Assembly (NCBI RefSeq): GCF_034479635.1
Contig: NZ_CP140153.1
Span: 2,053,501-2,117,500, forward strand
Direction of reading: 5' to 3'
Length of the DNA stretch: 64,000 nt
Origin: Guyparkeria halophila
GTDB taxonomy: Bacteria > Pseudomonadota > Gammaproteobacteria > Halothiobacillales > Halothiobacillaceae
Shown here: positions 63,689 to 64,000 of the stretch, piece after piece
How the letters are laid out: every line of letters starts with the position of its first letter
How positions within the stretch are numbered: the stretch's first letter is position 1
Notes under the pieces: model-generated
Database searches by the model: none
What the model was told of the DNA's origin: nothing
The model's input: only the letters and a program-made list of their open reading frames with translations
Program-made: the position numbers and the translations under genes

Positions 63689-64000
63689 TTACCACTGACT
63701 GTAGGGATTTTTAACCAGCGAGACATTGTAGTACCGGGCGTCGTGTGACACCTCGTCGCCCAGCCACGCCGGGTGAGCAAAGGGCTGATCGACGTGTTCG
63801 AGTTCCACCTCGGCGACGATCAAACCGTCGTTCTCGCCGTGGAACTCGTCGATTTCCCACAGCAGACCGTCGCGCGGCACGAAATGCCGGGTCTTGTCGA
63901 TCACGGGCCCGGTGGTCAGGTGATCAAGCATCCGTTCGGCATCCGCCAGGGGGATCTCGTATTCGAATTCGTCGCGCGAAATGCCGAGGGTCCGGCTCTT
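63689..64000 (-). CDS. CYTH-domain (triphosphate tunnel metalloenzyme) protein, 5' end outside window
   Basis: Only the last 103 residues are present, beginning KSRTLGISRDEFEYEIPLAD at the right edge. They contain family motifs EFEYEIP, KTRHFVP, WEIDEFHGEND, LIVAEVELEH and the ending YYNVSLVKNPYSQW. CYTH proteins hydrolyse inorganic or organic triphosphates using metal ions in a beta-tunnel. The gene is upstream of uvrY on the same strand with a 138-base gap. Confidence 0.9.
   Translation of the reverse strand, partial: KSRTLGISRDEFEYEIPLADAERMLDHLTTGPVIDKTRHFVPRDGLLWEIDEFHGENDGLIVAEVELEHVDQPFAHPAWLGDEVSHDARYYNVSLVKNPYSQW

Overview
The window is a 64 kb piece of a GC-rich (about 64-65% by eye) gammaproteobacterial chromosome. 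It is almost all core genes in conserved order: uppS-frr-pyrH, tsf-rpsB, rlmE-ftsH-folP, a complete dcw division/cell-wall cluster, a fliE-to-fliK flagellar block, ptsP-rppH and uvrY-uvrC. MurE carries the DNPR motif for meso-diaminopimelate, so a Gram-negative wall is expected. The diheme cytochrome c4, the SCO/PCuAC copper-delivery pair and an H-NS protein fit an aerobic, polarly flagellated gammaproteobacterium, perhaps Chromatiales-like. The genus cannot be fixed from this sequence.

Layout. 1-4.95 kb (minus): cdsA (cut by the window edge), uppS, frr, pyrH, a terminator, tsf, an attenuator-like hairpin, rpsB. 5-11 kb (minus): glmM, cytochrome c4, folP, ftsH, rlmE. 11.1-12.3 kb (minus): the copper operon. 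12.4-20 kb (plus): yhbY-aat, a structured leader with a CPA2 antiporter, a 77-residue orphan, mfd, an RDD membrane protein. 20.1-37.3 kb (minus): mraZ-rsmH-ftsL-ftsI-murE-murF-mraY-murD-ftsW-murG-murC-ddlB-ftsQ-ftsA-ftsZ, with a clear promoter and MraZ boxes. 37.5-38.4 kb: RNase P RNA, and a 334-bp element with 32-bp terminal inverted repeats lying against the rnpB promoter. 38.4-40 kb: a helical-repeat orphan (plus) and H-NS (minus). 40.4-49.6 kb (minus): fleQ, then fliEFGHIJK behind a sigma-54 promoter. 49.9-51.7 kb (plus): a second FliK-like protein and a FlhB-tail protein. 51.8-52.2 kb: tRNA-Pro/Arg/His operon (minus). 52.2-64 kb: ptsP, rppH, a HAD phosphatase, dcd, an EipA-type lipoprotein, a DUF3365 heme protein, an MscS-type channel, uvrC, uvrY and a partial CYTH gene.

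How it works together. The dcw genes are packed with 1- to 20-base overlaps, so translation is probably coupled from mraZ to ftsQ; short gaps appear only before ftsA and ftsZ, which allows separate expression of those two. FleQ has its own sigma-70 promoter and sits directly upstream of a sigma-54 promoter for fliE, with no fleSR pair between them. UvrY/GacA is in its usual pairing with uvrC.

I see no prophage, insertion sequence with a transposase, CRISPR array or toxin-antitoxin system. The least explained items are the inverted-repeat element beside rnpB, the leader of the antiporter gene, the orphan at 15.6 kb, a tiny reading frame coupled to ftsA, and a second pair of MraZ-like boxes. 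All starts, promoters and hairpins were judged by eye without alignment or folding software.
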